A stretch of DNA of 64,000 nucleotides. It comes from Glandiceps talaboti. Lineage: Eukaryota; Hemichordata; Enteropneusta; Spengelidae. Made by a program: the position numbers and the translations under genes. Below, piece by piece: positions 1 through 11,000 of the stretch. The stretch is from the NCBI RefSeq assembly GCF_964340395.1, contig NC_135565.1, forward strand, positions 3,891,642 to 3,955,641, written 5' to 3'. The number at the start of each line of letters is the position of its first letter. Positions within the stretch are counted from its first letter, which is position 1. The notes under the pieces were generated by a model. It saw only the letters and a list, made by a program, of their open reading frames with translations. It did no database searches and was not told the DNA's origin.

Positions 1-452
1 AATCACACTTGACAAGGTGGTCACTGTTGATCGTAGCTGGCACCCGTTGGATTGTATACCCAAGATCAAAAGTCATTTGAAATTCGATGTTATGAACAGT
101 TCTATCACTAGTTTACATTCAAATAATCAGTGTGGCAATAAAACCCATGGAAGCTTCCATTGTACATGGTTGAGTGCCAAAACTACAACCAAAGCCAAAG
201 GCTACTAAATTTGAAAGTTCACCCATTTTTTGTATAAAGACCTCTCATAATGCACCAGTCACAAGCTCAGACACATGCTACCACTCAGGCTCAGTTAGTT
301 TTGTTTACGATGACAAACAAACAAATGTAAAAACAAACAAACAACTGAATAATAAACAAACAAACAAATACTGACCGCCCAAAATAGTCACACTTAGCAG
401 ATACAGATATAAACCTAAATTCCTTGCATAAATCATGAAATTGCAAGACTAC
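1..452. other. Non-coding flank, nothing recognised
   Basis: No reading frame here looks like a real exon. There is a short (CAAA)n-type stretch near 320-370. No domain, splice-flanked exon or RNA gene was recognised. Confidence 0.5.
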
Positions 453-457
453 CCTTA

Positions 458-723
458 GGGGAGAACCATTTGATTTCTGGGGGTGGGGGTGGAGGATTTT
501 GAAAAATTGTCGGCAGGTGAAGGAGAAAAAAAAGATAATTAGTTTCCCGTATTAAATGGCTTGAGAAAAAAATGTAAACAAATTTGCATTGCTTCTACAT
601 ATGGAAAATATAATTTGATGCAGGACTGACAATAGAAAAAAAAATTGCTGTCACAGTGATGGGAAATATTTTTTGCTGCCATACCCACTTCCTCCACCCC
701 CCAGAAATCTAATGGTTCTCCCC
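458..723. mobile_element. PIF/Harbinger-like MITE (266 bp) with TTA target duplication
   Basis: The ends are inverted repeats beginning GGGGAGAACCATT; the left arm starts at 458 and the right arm ends at 723, and similarity continues inward for about 25-30 bp. The element is flanked by TTA on both sides (455-457 and 724-726). A 3-bp TTA/TAA target duplication is typical of PIF/Harbinger elements, so that is the best class. There is no transposase frame inside, hence non-autonomous. Removing the element and one TTA recreates the terminus CCCTTACGG of another repeat seen at 18625 and 47813, so this is a nested insertion. Confidence 0.72.
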
Positions 724-752
724 TTACGGAAGGCATTCAGTTTAAATCTGGT
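724..752 (+). repeat. Terminus of dispersed repeat family E1 (interrupted by the MITE)
   Basis: The motif CTTACGG(G/A)AGGCATTCAG followed by TTTAAATCTGGT also occurs at 18625-18656, and in diverged form at 47813-47851. Here it lies directly next to the MITE, whose other side carries the missing ACCC. It marks the end of a dispersed non-autonomous element family (full copy at 17230-18656). Confidence 0.65.
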
Positions 753-1149
753 ATTGTATTGTTTAATTTATTTTATAAAGCTTTTAATTAGAAGCTATGA
801 ATACTAAAAAGTTAATTATTTGAAAGGAATTGTCTTGGTGCACGCATAAACATTCTATGACATTAAATTCGGTTGAAAGGAAGACCTAAATTTTACCAAA
901 AAATATTAAACGTCTTTGCAGTATTTCATAGTAAGATTTACATTATTTTGATTGTATCACAACATATTTTTAAAACAGTTTATCACAAGATCAACAAAGG
1001 GAATAGGGAACTTGCAATCCAGACTGAGCATGCTCAGACGCAAAGGACTATGGGATTATCTGTGGTTATTATAATACCTAACCTGGAGCTACCAATAAAA
1101 AACCTCCCACAATGGTCAGGGTGACTATGAATTGATTATTCGTGGTTGC

Positions 1150-1474
1150 AAACAATGTAACAGTTTTGTTTACAATACCAATTCATTAGTATTTATTATC
1201 ACATTTCCCATGATGCAACATTTAACATGGCGGGTTTGCAAGTTCTTGGCAAGTTTGGGTCTTAATTTGTTCATACGCGGACCTACTGTTAGTGGTAAAA
1301 GTTGTGTTGTCCAGAAAATCTTTGAATATCTGTCATGTGCACATGGCAAAAATACCATTAAGACTGTATGCCCTACTGGTGCTGCTTTCAGTGTATATGA
1401 AGATTTGCCAGTCAAAGCTGAGACTGTATTACTTTGGGCTTGGCTTGGCAGACCAATCCATAAATGCCATTGTC

Positions 1475-1513
<39 letters not shown>

Positions 1514-2550
1514 AACAAAGAAAAAAGAGGTCACCAAAAGATTACAAGAAGTACCAGTCATCATTGTTGACGAGATTTCTATGCTAAGTGCAAGAATTTT
1601 TAACATGATATGAATAATTTCCCAACAATGCAGAGAAAATAGTCAACCATTTGATGGAATTCAAATAATTGGAGTAGGTGATTTCTATCAATTGCCACCA
1701 GTTCCTTACTGTCAATCCAGGCTACTATGCTTTCACAGCTCAACTTTGGACACCCACATTCAAACACTCAGTGCTTTAAAAGACAATATACAGACAGCAG
1801 AGTTAAACTCTTTTACTCCAAACTTTGAATTCCATACGAATTGGACAGTGTGATGCAGAAACTGAATATTTCCTGAAAACATTGGAGAAGTCATTACCAA
1901 ATCAACAAACATCTTTACCAACACATATTTACTTCACAAATGTAGATGTGGCCATGGATTTCCACAATATGTATGGACTGGGCCGTTTACCTGGTCAGTG
2001 CCATGTATTCAAGGCAGTGGATCAGAAGAGAAGTGGATAAAGGTTGTATTGCTCTGAAGACCCTTCAGGTAAAAGAAGGAGCACCTGTTATGCTTCTATC
2101 ATAACATATCTAAAGATTTACACAATGGTTCCATTGGTACTTTCAAATTTATTGATGAAAATGGAATCCAGTTGTCTTATTCCAGAGTACAGAAATAAAT
2201 TCAATAAGCAGTAACACGAAGAACATGGATAATTAGAAATGAACAAGGCATGGAAATTGGCAGGCGTAACCAATTTCCATTTAAATTATGTTGGGCGATT
2301 ACGGCACACAAGTCTCAAGGACAGACTTTACTTTGTGTTGTCATTCATTCTGGCAATGAATTTGTCACTGGTTAATTATAAATGTATGTGGCCCTATCGA
2401 GAGCCAAATCCACTGAGTCATTGCAAGTTATTGGGTTTTCAAAGGAATGAATGCTACCCGTTAACCAAACTGTTTCATCATTCTACCACGTACCCCTTCA
2501 ACTTTAGACGAACATCTGACAGCGACCTGCTGCAAAGAATTACAACCTAA
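1150..2550 (+). pseudogene. PIF1-like helicase remnant (frameshifted)
   Basis: Ordered SF1B/PIF1 motifs are visible in several frames. A degenerate Walker A (GPTVSGKS) lies near 1286-1310 and is followed by CPTGAAF. Walker B reads VDEISMLSA near 1566-1592. GVGDFYQLPPV lies near 1671-1705, a PTHIYFTN segment near 1918-1940, an EGAPVMLL segment near 2079-2100, and the C-terminal motif AITAHKSQGQTL near 2290-2325. Stops and frameshifts separate these blocks and a (CAA)n microsatellite interrupts the gene between the Walker motifs, so it is inactive. It could come from a host PIF1-family duplicate or from a transposon carrying a PIF1 helicase, such as a Helitron/Helentron. No Rep nuclease motif was seen upstream, so the source is open. 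Confidence 0.75.
1474..1512 (+). repeat. (CAA)n microsatellite inside the helicase remnant
   Basis: Thirteen CAA units (a polyglutamine frame) lie between the Walker A and Walker B blocks of the PIF1 remnant. Intact helicases do not carry it at this point, so it fits expansion after loss of function. Confidence 0.85.
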
Positions 2551-3238
2551 AGTTAATGATGATGGTGATGAGGAGGAGTTTGTGAAAGATATGTATGGAG
2601 GGGAAGATGAAGTTGACGAAAGCATGATAGATCTCAGAGATCTATACACCATCATGGAAATAAATGGGAGTGAACTTAAAGACATACGTAATGATTTCAG
2701 CTCATCAACCTTTTTTAATGAACTCAAGGAGATATCATCCTTTGCTGAAGACGTTAACTCACTCTCATGGGAAATGAATTCAGTTATTGATAAACTTGAA
2801 ACAGATCAAGAAACACTGGTGTTATTCATCAGAATCCGGTGGTTAAAGATATACAGTGACACCAAGAAAAATACAGAAATAAGTGATAACCTCAGACTGA
2901 AGCGGACTGACTTTACTAAGATGGCTTGCAACTCCATGGATTATTAAATGTCGAAAGTCTCATGGAAAGAAGCAGTATCACTATTTAGGATTTCTGTATC
3001 ACAAATGAAGAATGCACACCATACACTACTGACAAACATAATGATCAAAATACATGACACACAAATGCACATCCCTTCTGCAAAAATAATCAACAAGACA
3101 CCAGAACTGAGATTGCGAATGTTGAATGTATTGAATGTATGGACAACGGCCAAGAACGTAAACGACAACATAAAGGTTGAATATCAGTGTAAACAGGCAT
3201 TGGAATATCTCACCACTCGTGAGTCTCCTTTGCAATAA
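2551..3238 (+). pseudogene. Unidentified open frames downstream of the PIF1 remnant
   Basis: Two open stretches, 2582-2947 and 2948-3238, follow the helicase motifs on the same strand. The first is acidic and runs on from the helicase C-terminal region; the second starts at ATG one base after the first one's stop codon. Their composition looks protein-like, but no family was recognised. They may be the C-terminal extension of the same decayed protein (an element-specific domain) or an accidental open region. Confidence 0.4.
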
Positions 3239-5142
3239 ATATACACACTATCCAGAAACGTTGAGAGTTAGTGACAGTCATCAATATGCAAAACATCGAC
3301 TATTTCATGTTACGGGCAGTACATACGCATACTTATTTTTCATGAAGCTTAAACACACTTTGCTGGCATTGTTGTGAGATATTCAAACATGGGTGCTGGA
3401 CAGTTCCTGAAAGACGTCAGACGCCAATGCCAAATTAAAAAGACACCTACTCACAGGAAAAAAATGAAATATACCTAGCAAAAAGACCATACCCCTCGCA
3501 ACATTCAAATGATGGTGTGTATTGCACAAAGGTAAAAAAGTGGGATTGTATGGGCATGTTAATATACAATTTTCAAAACTTATCACAAACTTAGCAGGTG
3601 TGCTACAATGCCATTGGCACTATTTTTCAGGTTTTGCTCTTATATGATTTGTAACACACCTAATCCACTTCCTGTGTTGTGATTTGTCAATACATGGTCG
3701 TGTAGTGTTTAGATTCATTGGCGTGTTTACCAGTCAACAATTTCGTACTGATACTTGCATGGCTATCATCACCAAAACCTGGTGACTGATAAAGTGATAG
3801 GTGCATGTGTACATGATTTCACAGCAGACGGAAATGACAACATTATCTGCTGGTGGAAAATCCACAACTTTTACAATTTTCTGAAGACACACTAGGCTTG
3901 TCACCCTTGTGTCAGAAGGATTTTTGAATGAACAAAACTGGTAAAGAAGAAAATGCTAGAGTCTATAGATTCCTCCCTTCACTGTTGTCATATGGTAACT
4001 ATGGGTAACCCTAAAGCGTATCTACAATTGTGAACATTTTGAAGGGGTCGGTGTTTATTTGTTTGTGTGTGTTTGTTTGGTTGACCGTTTTTGTTTGTTT
4101 GTTTGTTTTTTGTTTGCTTGTTTGTATTATACAACTACCTGAGCCTGAGCCCCCTGTGATGCTACATGTAGGAATTCAAACTTGGTGCCTGCTGTTTATG
4201 GGTTCTATTACATCTGATAGATAGGAGCCATCACACCAAGGGGTGCCAGTGATAATCAACAGTCACCACTGAGACAACTCTGCTTTCTTTGTGTAGACAT
4301 AAACATTGTCTACTGCTACATAGAGATCGCCACGATAAGGTGATCATTGTAGGTACATGCACTTTCAACAATCATCGTCAAGTTAGTCTTCGAATTCCGT
4401 TAAGAATCAACTTCATAAAGTTCAAATGTAAAGATATTGAGTGTGTATTGTCATACACACTGAACAGTATAGATTCACCTGTAGGTAAACACATTTGTGT
4501 ATCTGTACACTCAATATGGAATTCCAATCAAATTGATTTCTGGGTTCCTCATCTCAAAATAAGCGCCAAACTGCAATCACTGTTGCTGTACTTCTTCTGG
4601 ATACAACTAACGCCTAATTGATATGTATATTATCTAATTATTGGCATTTTGTCAATTTTCAGTGAATATATTTTTTGTCAAATTGACAACATAATATTCC
4701 ACTAACATCTAGTACAACTTTAATGTATTCGATTAATTGTGGATGGGTTCACATCAACATGCAGTTGATGTTAATGTTCACGCCCAATTTACAGCCAAGC
4801 TGTACTAATGTTTTTATTAGGTGATTAATAACACAAAATTCTAATCAAGAGCTGGCTAAATTCTCTGTGACTGCAGATCACACAACATATGCATTTGCCA
4901 TGCGATTGATACATATGTTCTTATTTCCACCAATATGTTTATCGTGAATCGATGGTGATAAATTGATAATTCCTCATGGACCAATTGAAAGGTATTGCTA
5001 GTGTGACAGACAATCCAACACAGAATCTATGCTATGATGTGCAAATCTAAGTGCACAAGCTAATGACATATTTGCGTTATTGCCACAAAACCGGGTCAGG
5101 GTCTCGTTTTACAGATTGACAGCCACTTTCCTGGGGTTTAGA
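3239..5142. other. Intergenic; no gene recognised
   Basis: Only short unsupported frames are present (for example 4289-4621). There is a T/G-rich (TTTG)n-like stretch near 4055-4115. No RNA gene or mobile element ends were recognised. The last part, up to 5142, corresponds to the 5' flank of the methyltransferase pseudogene. Confidence 0.45.
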
Positions 5143-5811
5143 ATGGCGACCCGTGACGACAATATTGGAGAATCCTTCGGGCATCGAATGGTTGAGTGGC
5201 TGGGCGAGCGAGCGAGTGAATGAGTGAGTGAGTGAGTGAGTGAGTGAGTGAGTGAGTGAGTAAGTGAGTGAGTGCGTGAGTGAGTGAGTACCCTGTGTTA
5301 CTTAGCACATGATTTTCCAAAGTGTAAATTACATGGCATGGACATCAATGAGAAAACCATCATGGCTGCTAAATCACGCGTACATACGATGCAACTCTCG
5401 AACGTGATCTTTCACCTTGGTGACGCAAATTAAATGTCATGTCGAAGTTTGACATGGTGTACTGCATAAATGTCGTTCATGATGTAGGTCAACCTGACCT
5501 ACTTATCAAAGAAATCGGACAACTGCTCAAGGATGATGGATATTTCGTAATGTACGATGTTGCAGGACACACAGAACATGCTGAAAACATAAACCGCCCT
5601 CAGGCGCTAGGCGACTACCAATTGTATAATGATTCTCTGCCGCTGCATACCTTTGTCATTCTACACAGAAGGTGGTGCTGGTTTAAATGCAATGTGGGGT
5701 CAAGAAAGGGCACTTGAAGTTCTTGCTGAAAACGGCTTCAAGTGTCTTGATTATGAAGAAACAGCTAGCAAAGTCTATGTTATATTTTACTGCAGTGTAG
5801 TTATGATTTAG
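5143..5811 (+). pseudogene. SAM-dependent methyltransferase pseudogene: exon 1 fused to exon 4
   Basis: The ATG at 5143 opens a copy of exon 1 of the methyltransferases (GESFGHRMVEW, compare GESFGNRMVEI in gene B). After about 20 codons it runs into a (GAGT)n tract. Homology resumes at about 5291 inside exon 4 (CYLA/DFPKC region), with the invariant N-terminal domain exons 2-3, three introns and the glycine-rich SAM loop missing. Exon 4 is further broken by a short deletion near 5430 and a frameshift near 5625-5660, although the KEIGQLLKDDGYFVMYD and GQERALEVLAENGF segments stay readable. An AATAAA lies at 5888. The copy is genomic and deletion-derived, not a retrocopy, because the exons are not joined at splice sites. 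Confidence 0.85.
5212..5289 (+). repeat. (GAGT)n microsatellite at the pseudogene deletion junction
   Basis: About 18 GAGT-like units (first GCGA/GCGAGT, then GAGT with a few variants) occupy exactly the point where exon 1 homology stops and exon 4 homology begins. Confidence 0.9.
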
Positions 5812-6032
5812 TCTTATTGAACTCGTGAGGCACTGCAGCGATTTAAATTAAGGAGACACTTTTTGCATTTACCTTTTTCTCATAGACAATAAATAAGAAA
5901 CAAACTTGTTTTCAGAGTTTTATTCCCTGACACTTCCTATGACGTTATTGACTGCATTGTCAATATATCTTCCATTTTTCGAGAAAGGGTCAGTCTTAAT
6001 ATTATCGAGATTTACGAATGTACAATATTTTG

Positions 6033-6052
6033 CAGATGGTACATATTACAAC
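6033..6052 (+). repeat. Fragment of the 42-bp satellite unit left of the LINE
   Basis: These 20 bases match the satellite unit (CAGATGGTACATATTACAAC). The last 12, ACATATTACAAC at 6041-6052, are repeated at 8074-8085 right after the LINE tail, forming its target-site duplication. Satellite-type sequence was therefore present at this spot when the LINE inserted. Confidence 0.8.
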
Positions 6053-8073
6053 TTTGTTTGAAGGTACCACAGATTTTTGGAAATTTTTTAAGCAATTTAT
6101 TCCAACTTCCAATTGTAAAAACCCCACTTTTTTAACAAGTCAAGGTAATGAAATTTCAGAAATACAAGAAATGGCTAATGTGTTCAACAATTTTTTCACA
6201 AATGTAGCTTCTGAGTATATCAAACAAACAGATAACAACAATGATGACAATATTAATAAATTGAAACACTTTGTTTCATGTAATCTCCCAAACGATAACA
6301 AATTTGCCATCCCTTTGCTCCAAGAAGCCGAAGTTACAAAATTTCTCAGGAGTATTGATTGCAAAAAGTCAACAGGTCTAGATGGCATTAGTCCTCGCTT
6401 TTTGAAGATTGGTGCAACTCAAATAACATCTAGTCTCACTGCAATTTTCAATCATTCAATTTCCTCTGGGACATTTCCTGTTCAGTGGAAATCTGCAAAA
6501 GTGACACCATTGTATAAAAAGGTGCAAGAGATATTGTATCAAATTACAGACCTATTTCCATATTGCCTGTCTTATCAAAAAATTTAGAAAGACATGTTCA
6601 CACTCACTTCTATAACTTTTTGTGCACTTAATTACAAGTTCTTGTCAAACAAACAATCAGGATTTCGCAAGTTTCACTCATGTCAATCAGCATTAACAAA
6701 TATCACTAACTCATGGTACCAAGAAATCGATAAGGGAAATCTCATAGGCGTCCTACTTGTTGATTTCAGAAAGGCTTTTGATCTTGTTGATCACAATATC
6801 TTACTACAAAAACTTAGAATTTATGGATGCTCAGAAAATACTATGTTGTTTTTCACATCATATTTGGAGGAAAGAAACCAGATGGTTTCATTCAATGGGG
6901 CATTTAGTAATTCTTGTCAAGTCTCTGTGGGTGTACCACAGGGATCTATCTTAGGCCCCTTATTCTTTCTACTTTTCATCAATGATCTTCCTTTATTTAC
7001 AAATACATCTGATCTTTACATGTATGCAGATGACACAGCTGCACATGTCGCCAGTACTAATTTGAAAGAAATTGAGAATAAGCTTAATCAAGAAATGCAT
7101 CACATCTCGCACTGGTGTAACCTTAATAATTCATGTGTATCAATTCACAGAAAACAAAAGCAATGATCCTTGGAACTTCTCAAAGAAAAGCCAGAATTGA
7201 TGTATCATTTAATGTCTTATGTAATGGAGATCTACTGGAGTGTGTTACACATGATAAATTGTTGGGTATAATCATTGATGATACCTTAAGCTGGGAAAAA
7301 CAAGTCAATTCTGTATGTAAAAGTATCGCTTTTAAGTTACTTCAACTCAGACGTATTCGCCCCTTTCTAACTAAAAGGGCCATGATGAGTTTTTATAATT
7401 GTTTTATTCTACCCCATTTTGATTACTGTTCCAACATATGGGGTCACTGTTCCATCAAACTTTTAGTGCGCATTGAGCGACTCCAGAAAGCTGTTGCACG
7501 AGTTCTTTTAGATTGTGATTATAACACTTCTAGTGATGTTTTATTCCGTACATTGCATTGGACACCATTCAGAAAACGGGTTTTATATAATGAGTCAATT
7601 TTAATGTATAAAGTACAAAACAATTTAGCACCGGATTATTTGAATTTTTTAAAAAGGATACACAATGTTCATAGTCGGAATACTAGATCTGCTGCCAGGG
7701 AAGATTTATACATTCCAAAACATAGAACCGAGTTTTTAAAGAAAAGTTTTACCTACAGTGGTGTAAAAATATGGAACAGTTTACCACTTGACTTAAAATC
7801 ATGTCCCTCACTGCAGACTTTTAAAAGCAAATGTAAATATCATTTTTCAATTTCAAGTGATTCATAATTTCAGTAGTGTATTGTTGATTTTCGTATATTT
7901 TGTTATTGTACCTATTATATTTTTGCTTGTTTTGTCCTCATTTGATGTGTGCAGTATTTAATGTATATATATTGTATATATTTTAATGTTTTTCTCGACA
8001 CTGTGTGAGAAGAGCCACTGGCTCAACAGTCTATCGAGTTTAAATAAAGTCTAATAATAATAATAATAATAAT
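6053..8073 (+). mobile_element. CR1/L2-like non-LTR retrotransposon, 5'-truncated, with (TAA)n tail
   Basis: The element encodes the reverse transcriptase and C-terminal region of a LINE. Visible RT blocks are KSTGLDGISPRFLK near 6366-6406, VDFRKAFDLVDH near 6760, VPQGSILGPLFFLLFINDL near 6930-6990 and the catalytic YADDTAA near 7023. The C-terminal part (7133-7867) has the FDYCSNIWG and VKIWNSLPLDLKS segments usual in these LINEs. The endonuclease end is missing. Frameshifts lie near 6525-6600 and 7125-7165, so it is dead. The 3' end is a short UTR with AATAAAG followed by (TAA)n. A 12-bp target duplication (6041-6052 and 8074-8085) brackets it. CR1/L2 is the likely clade; a related Jockey-superfamily clade is possible. 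Confidence 0.88.
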
Positions 8074-11000
8074 ACATATTACAACCATACTGCCTACATG
8101 GTAGTCACAGATGGTACAAATTACAACCATACCGCCTACATGCCAGTCACAGATGGTACATATTACAACCATACCGCCTACATGCCAGTCACAGATGGTA
8201 CATATTACAACCATACTGCCTACATGCTAGTCACAGATGATACATATTACAACCATACTGCCTACATGCTAGTCACAGATGGTACATATTACAACCATAC
8301 CGCCTACATGGTAGTCACAGATGGTACATATTACAACCATACCGCCTGCATGCCAGTCACAGATGGTAAATATTACAACCATACCGCCTACATGCCAGTC
8401 ACAGATGGTACATATTACAACCATACTGCCTACATGCCAGTCACAGATGGTACATATTACAAGCATACCGCCTACATGCTAGTCACAGATGGTACATATT
8501 ACAACCACACTGCTTACATGGTAGTCACAGATTGTACATATTACAACCATACTGCCTACATGGTAGTCACAGATGGTACATATTACAACCATACTGCCTA
8601 CATGCCAGTCACTGATGGTACATATTACAACCATACCGCCTACATGGTAGTCACAGATGATACATATTACAACCATACCGCCTACATGGTAGTCACAGAT
8701 GGTACATATTACAACCATACTGCCTACAAGCCAGTCACAGGTGGTAAATATTACAACCATACTGCCTACATGGTAGTTACAGATGTTACATATTACAACC
8801 ATACCGCCTACATGCCAGTCACAGATGGTACATATTACAACCATACTGCCTACATGGTAGTCACAGATGATACATATTACAACCATACTGCCTACATAGT
8901 AGTCACAGATGGTACATATTACAACCATACCGCCTACATGCCAGTCACAGATGGTACATATTACAACCATACTGCCTACATGGTAGTTACATATGTTACA
9001 TATTACAACCATACCACCTACATGCCAGTCACAGATGGTACATATTACAACCATACTGCCTACATGGTAGTCACAGATAATACATATTACAACCATACTG
9101 CCTACATAGTAGTCAAAGATGGTACATATTACAACCATACCACCTACATGCCAGTCACAGATGGTACATATTACAACCATACTGTCTACATGGTAGTCAC
9201 AGATGGTACATATTACAACCATACCGCCTGCATGCCAGTCAGAGATGGTAAATATTACAACCATACCGCCTACATGCCAGTCACAGATGGTACATATTAC
9301 AACCATACTGCCTACATGCCAGTCACAGATGGTACATATTACAAGCATACCGCCTACATGCTAGTCACAGATGGTACATATTACAACCACACTGCCTACA
9401 TGGTAGTCACAGATGGTACATATTACAACCATACTGCCTACATGGTAGTCACAGATGGTACATATTACAACCATACTGCCTACATGGTAGTCACAGATGG
9501 TACATATTACAACCATACTGCCTACATGCCAGTCACTGATGGTACATATTACAACCATACCGCCTACAAGCTAGTCACAGATGATACATATTACAACCAT
9601 ACCGCCTACATGGTAGTCACAGATGGTACATATTACAACCATACTGCCTACATGCCAGTCACAGGTGGTAAATATTACAACCATACTGCCTACATGGTAG
9701 TTACAGATGTTACATATTACAACCATACCGCCTACATGCCAGTCACAGATGGTACATATTACAACCATACTGCCTACATGGTAGTCACAGATGATACATA
9801 TTACAACCATACTGCCTACATAGTAGTCACAGATGGTACATATTACAACCATACCGCCTACATGCCAGTCACAGATGGTACATATTACAACCATACCGCC
9901 TGCATGCCAGTCAGAGATGGTAAATATTACAACCATACCGCCTACATGCCAGTCACAGATGGTACATATTACAACCATACTGCCTACATGCCAGTCACAG
10001 ATGGTACATATTACAAGCATACCGCCTACATGCTAGTCACAGATGGTACATATTACAACCACACTGCTTACATGGTAGTCACAGATTGTACATATTACAA
10101 CCATACTGCCTACATGGTAGTCACAGATGGTACATATTACAACCATACTGCCTACATGCCAGTCACTGATGGTACATATTACAACCATACCGCCTACATG
10201 GTAGTCACAGATGATACATATTACAACCATACCGCCTACATGGTAGTCACAGATGGTACATATTACAACCATACTGCCTACAAGCCAGTCACAGGTGGTA
10301 AATATTACAACCATACTGCCTACATGGTAGTTACAGATGTTACATATTACAACCATACCGCCTACATGCCAGTCACAGATGGTACATATTACAACCATAC
10401 TGCCTACATGGTAGTCACAGATGATACATATTACAACCATACTGCCTACATAGTAGTCACAGATGGTACATATTACAACCATACCGCCTACATGCCAGTC
10501 ACAGATGGTACATATTACAACCATACTGCCTACATGGTAGTTACATATGTTACATATTACAACCATACCACCTACATGCCAGTCACAGATGGTACATATT
10601 ACAACCATACTGCCTACATGGTAGTCACAGATGATACATATTACAACCATACTGCCTACATAGTAGTCAAAGATGGTACATATTACAACCATACCACCTA
10701 CATGCCAGTCACAGATGGTACATATTACAACCATACTGTCTACATGGTAGTCACAGATGGTACATATTACAACCATACCGCCTGCATGCCAGTCAGAGAT
10801 GGTAAATATTACAACCATACCGCCTACATGCCAGTCACAGATGGTACATATTACAACCATACTGCCTACATGCCAGTCACAGATGGTACATATTACAAGC
10901 ATACCGCCTACATGCTAGTCACAGATGGTACATATTACAACCACACTGCCTACATGGTAGTCACAGATGGTACATATTACAACCATACTGCCTACATGGT

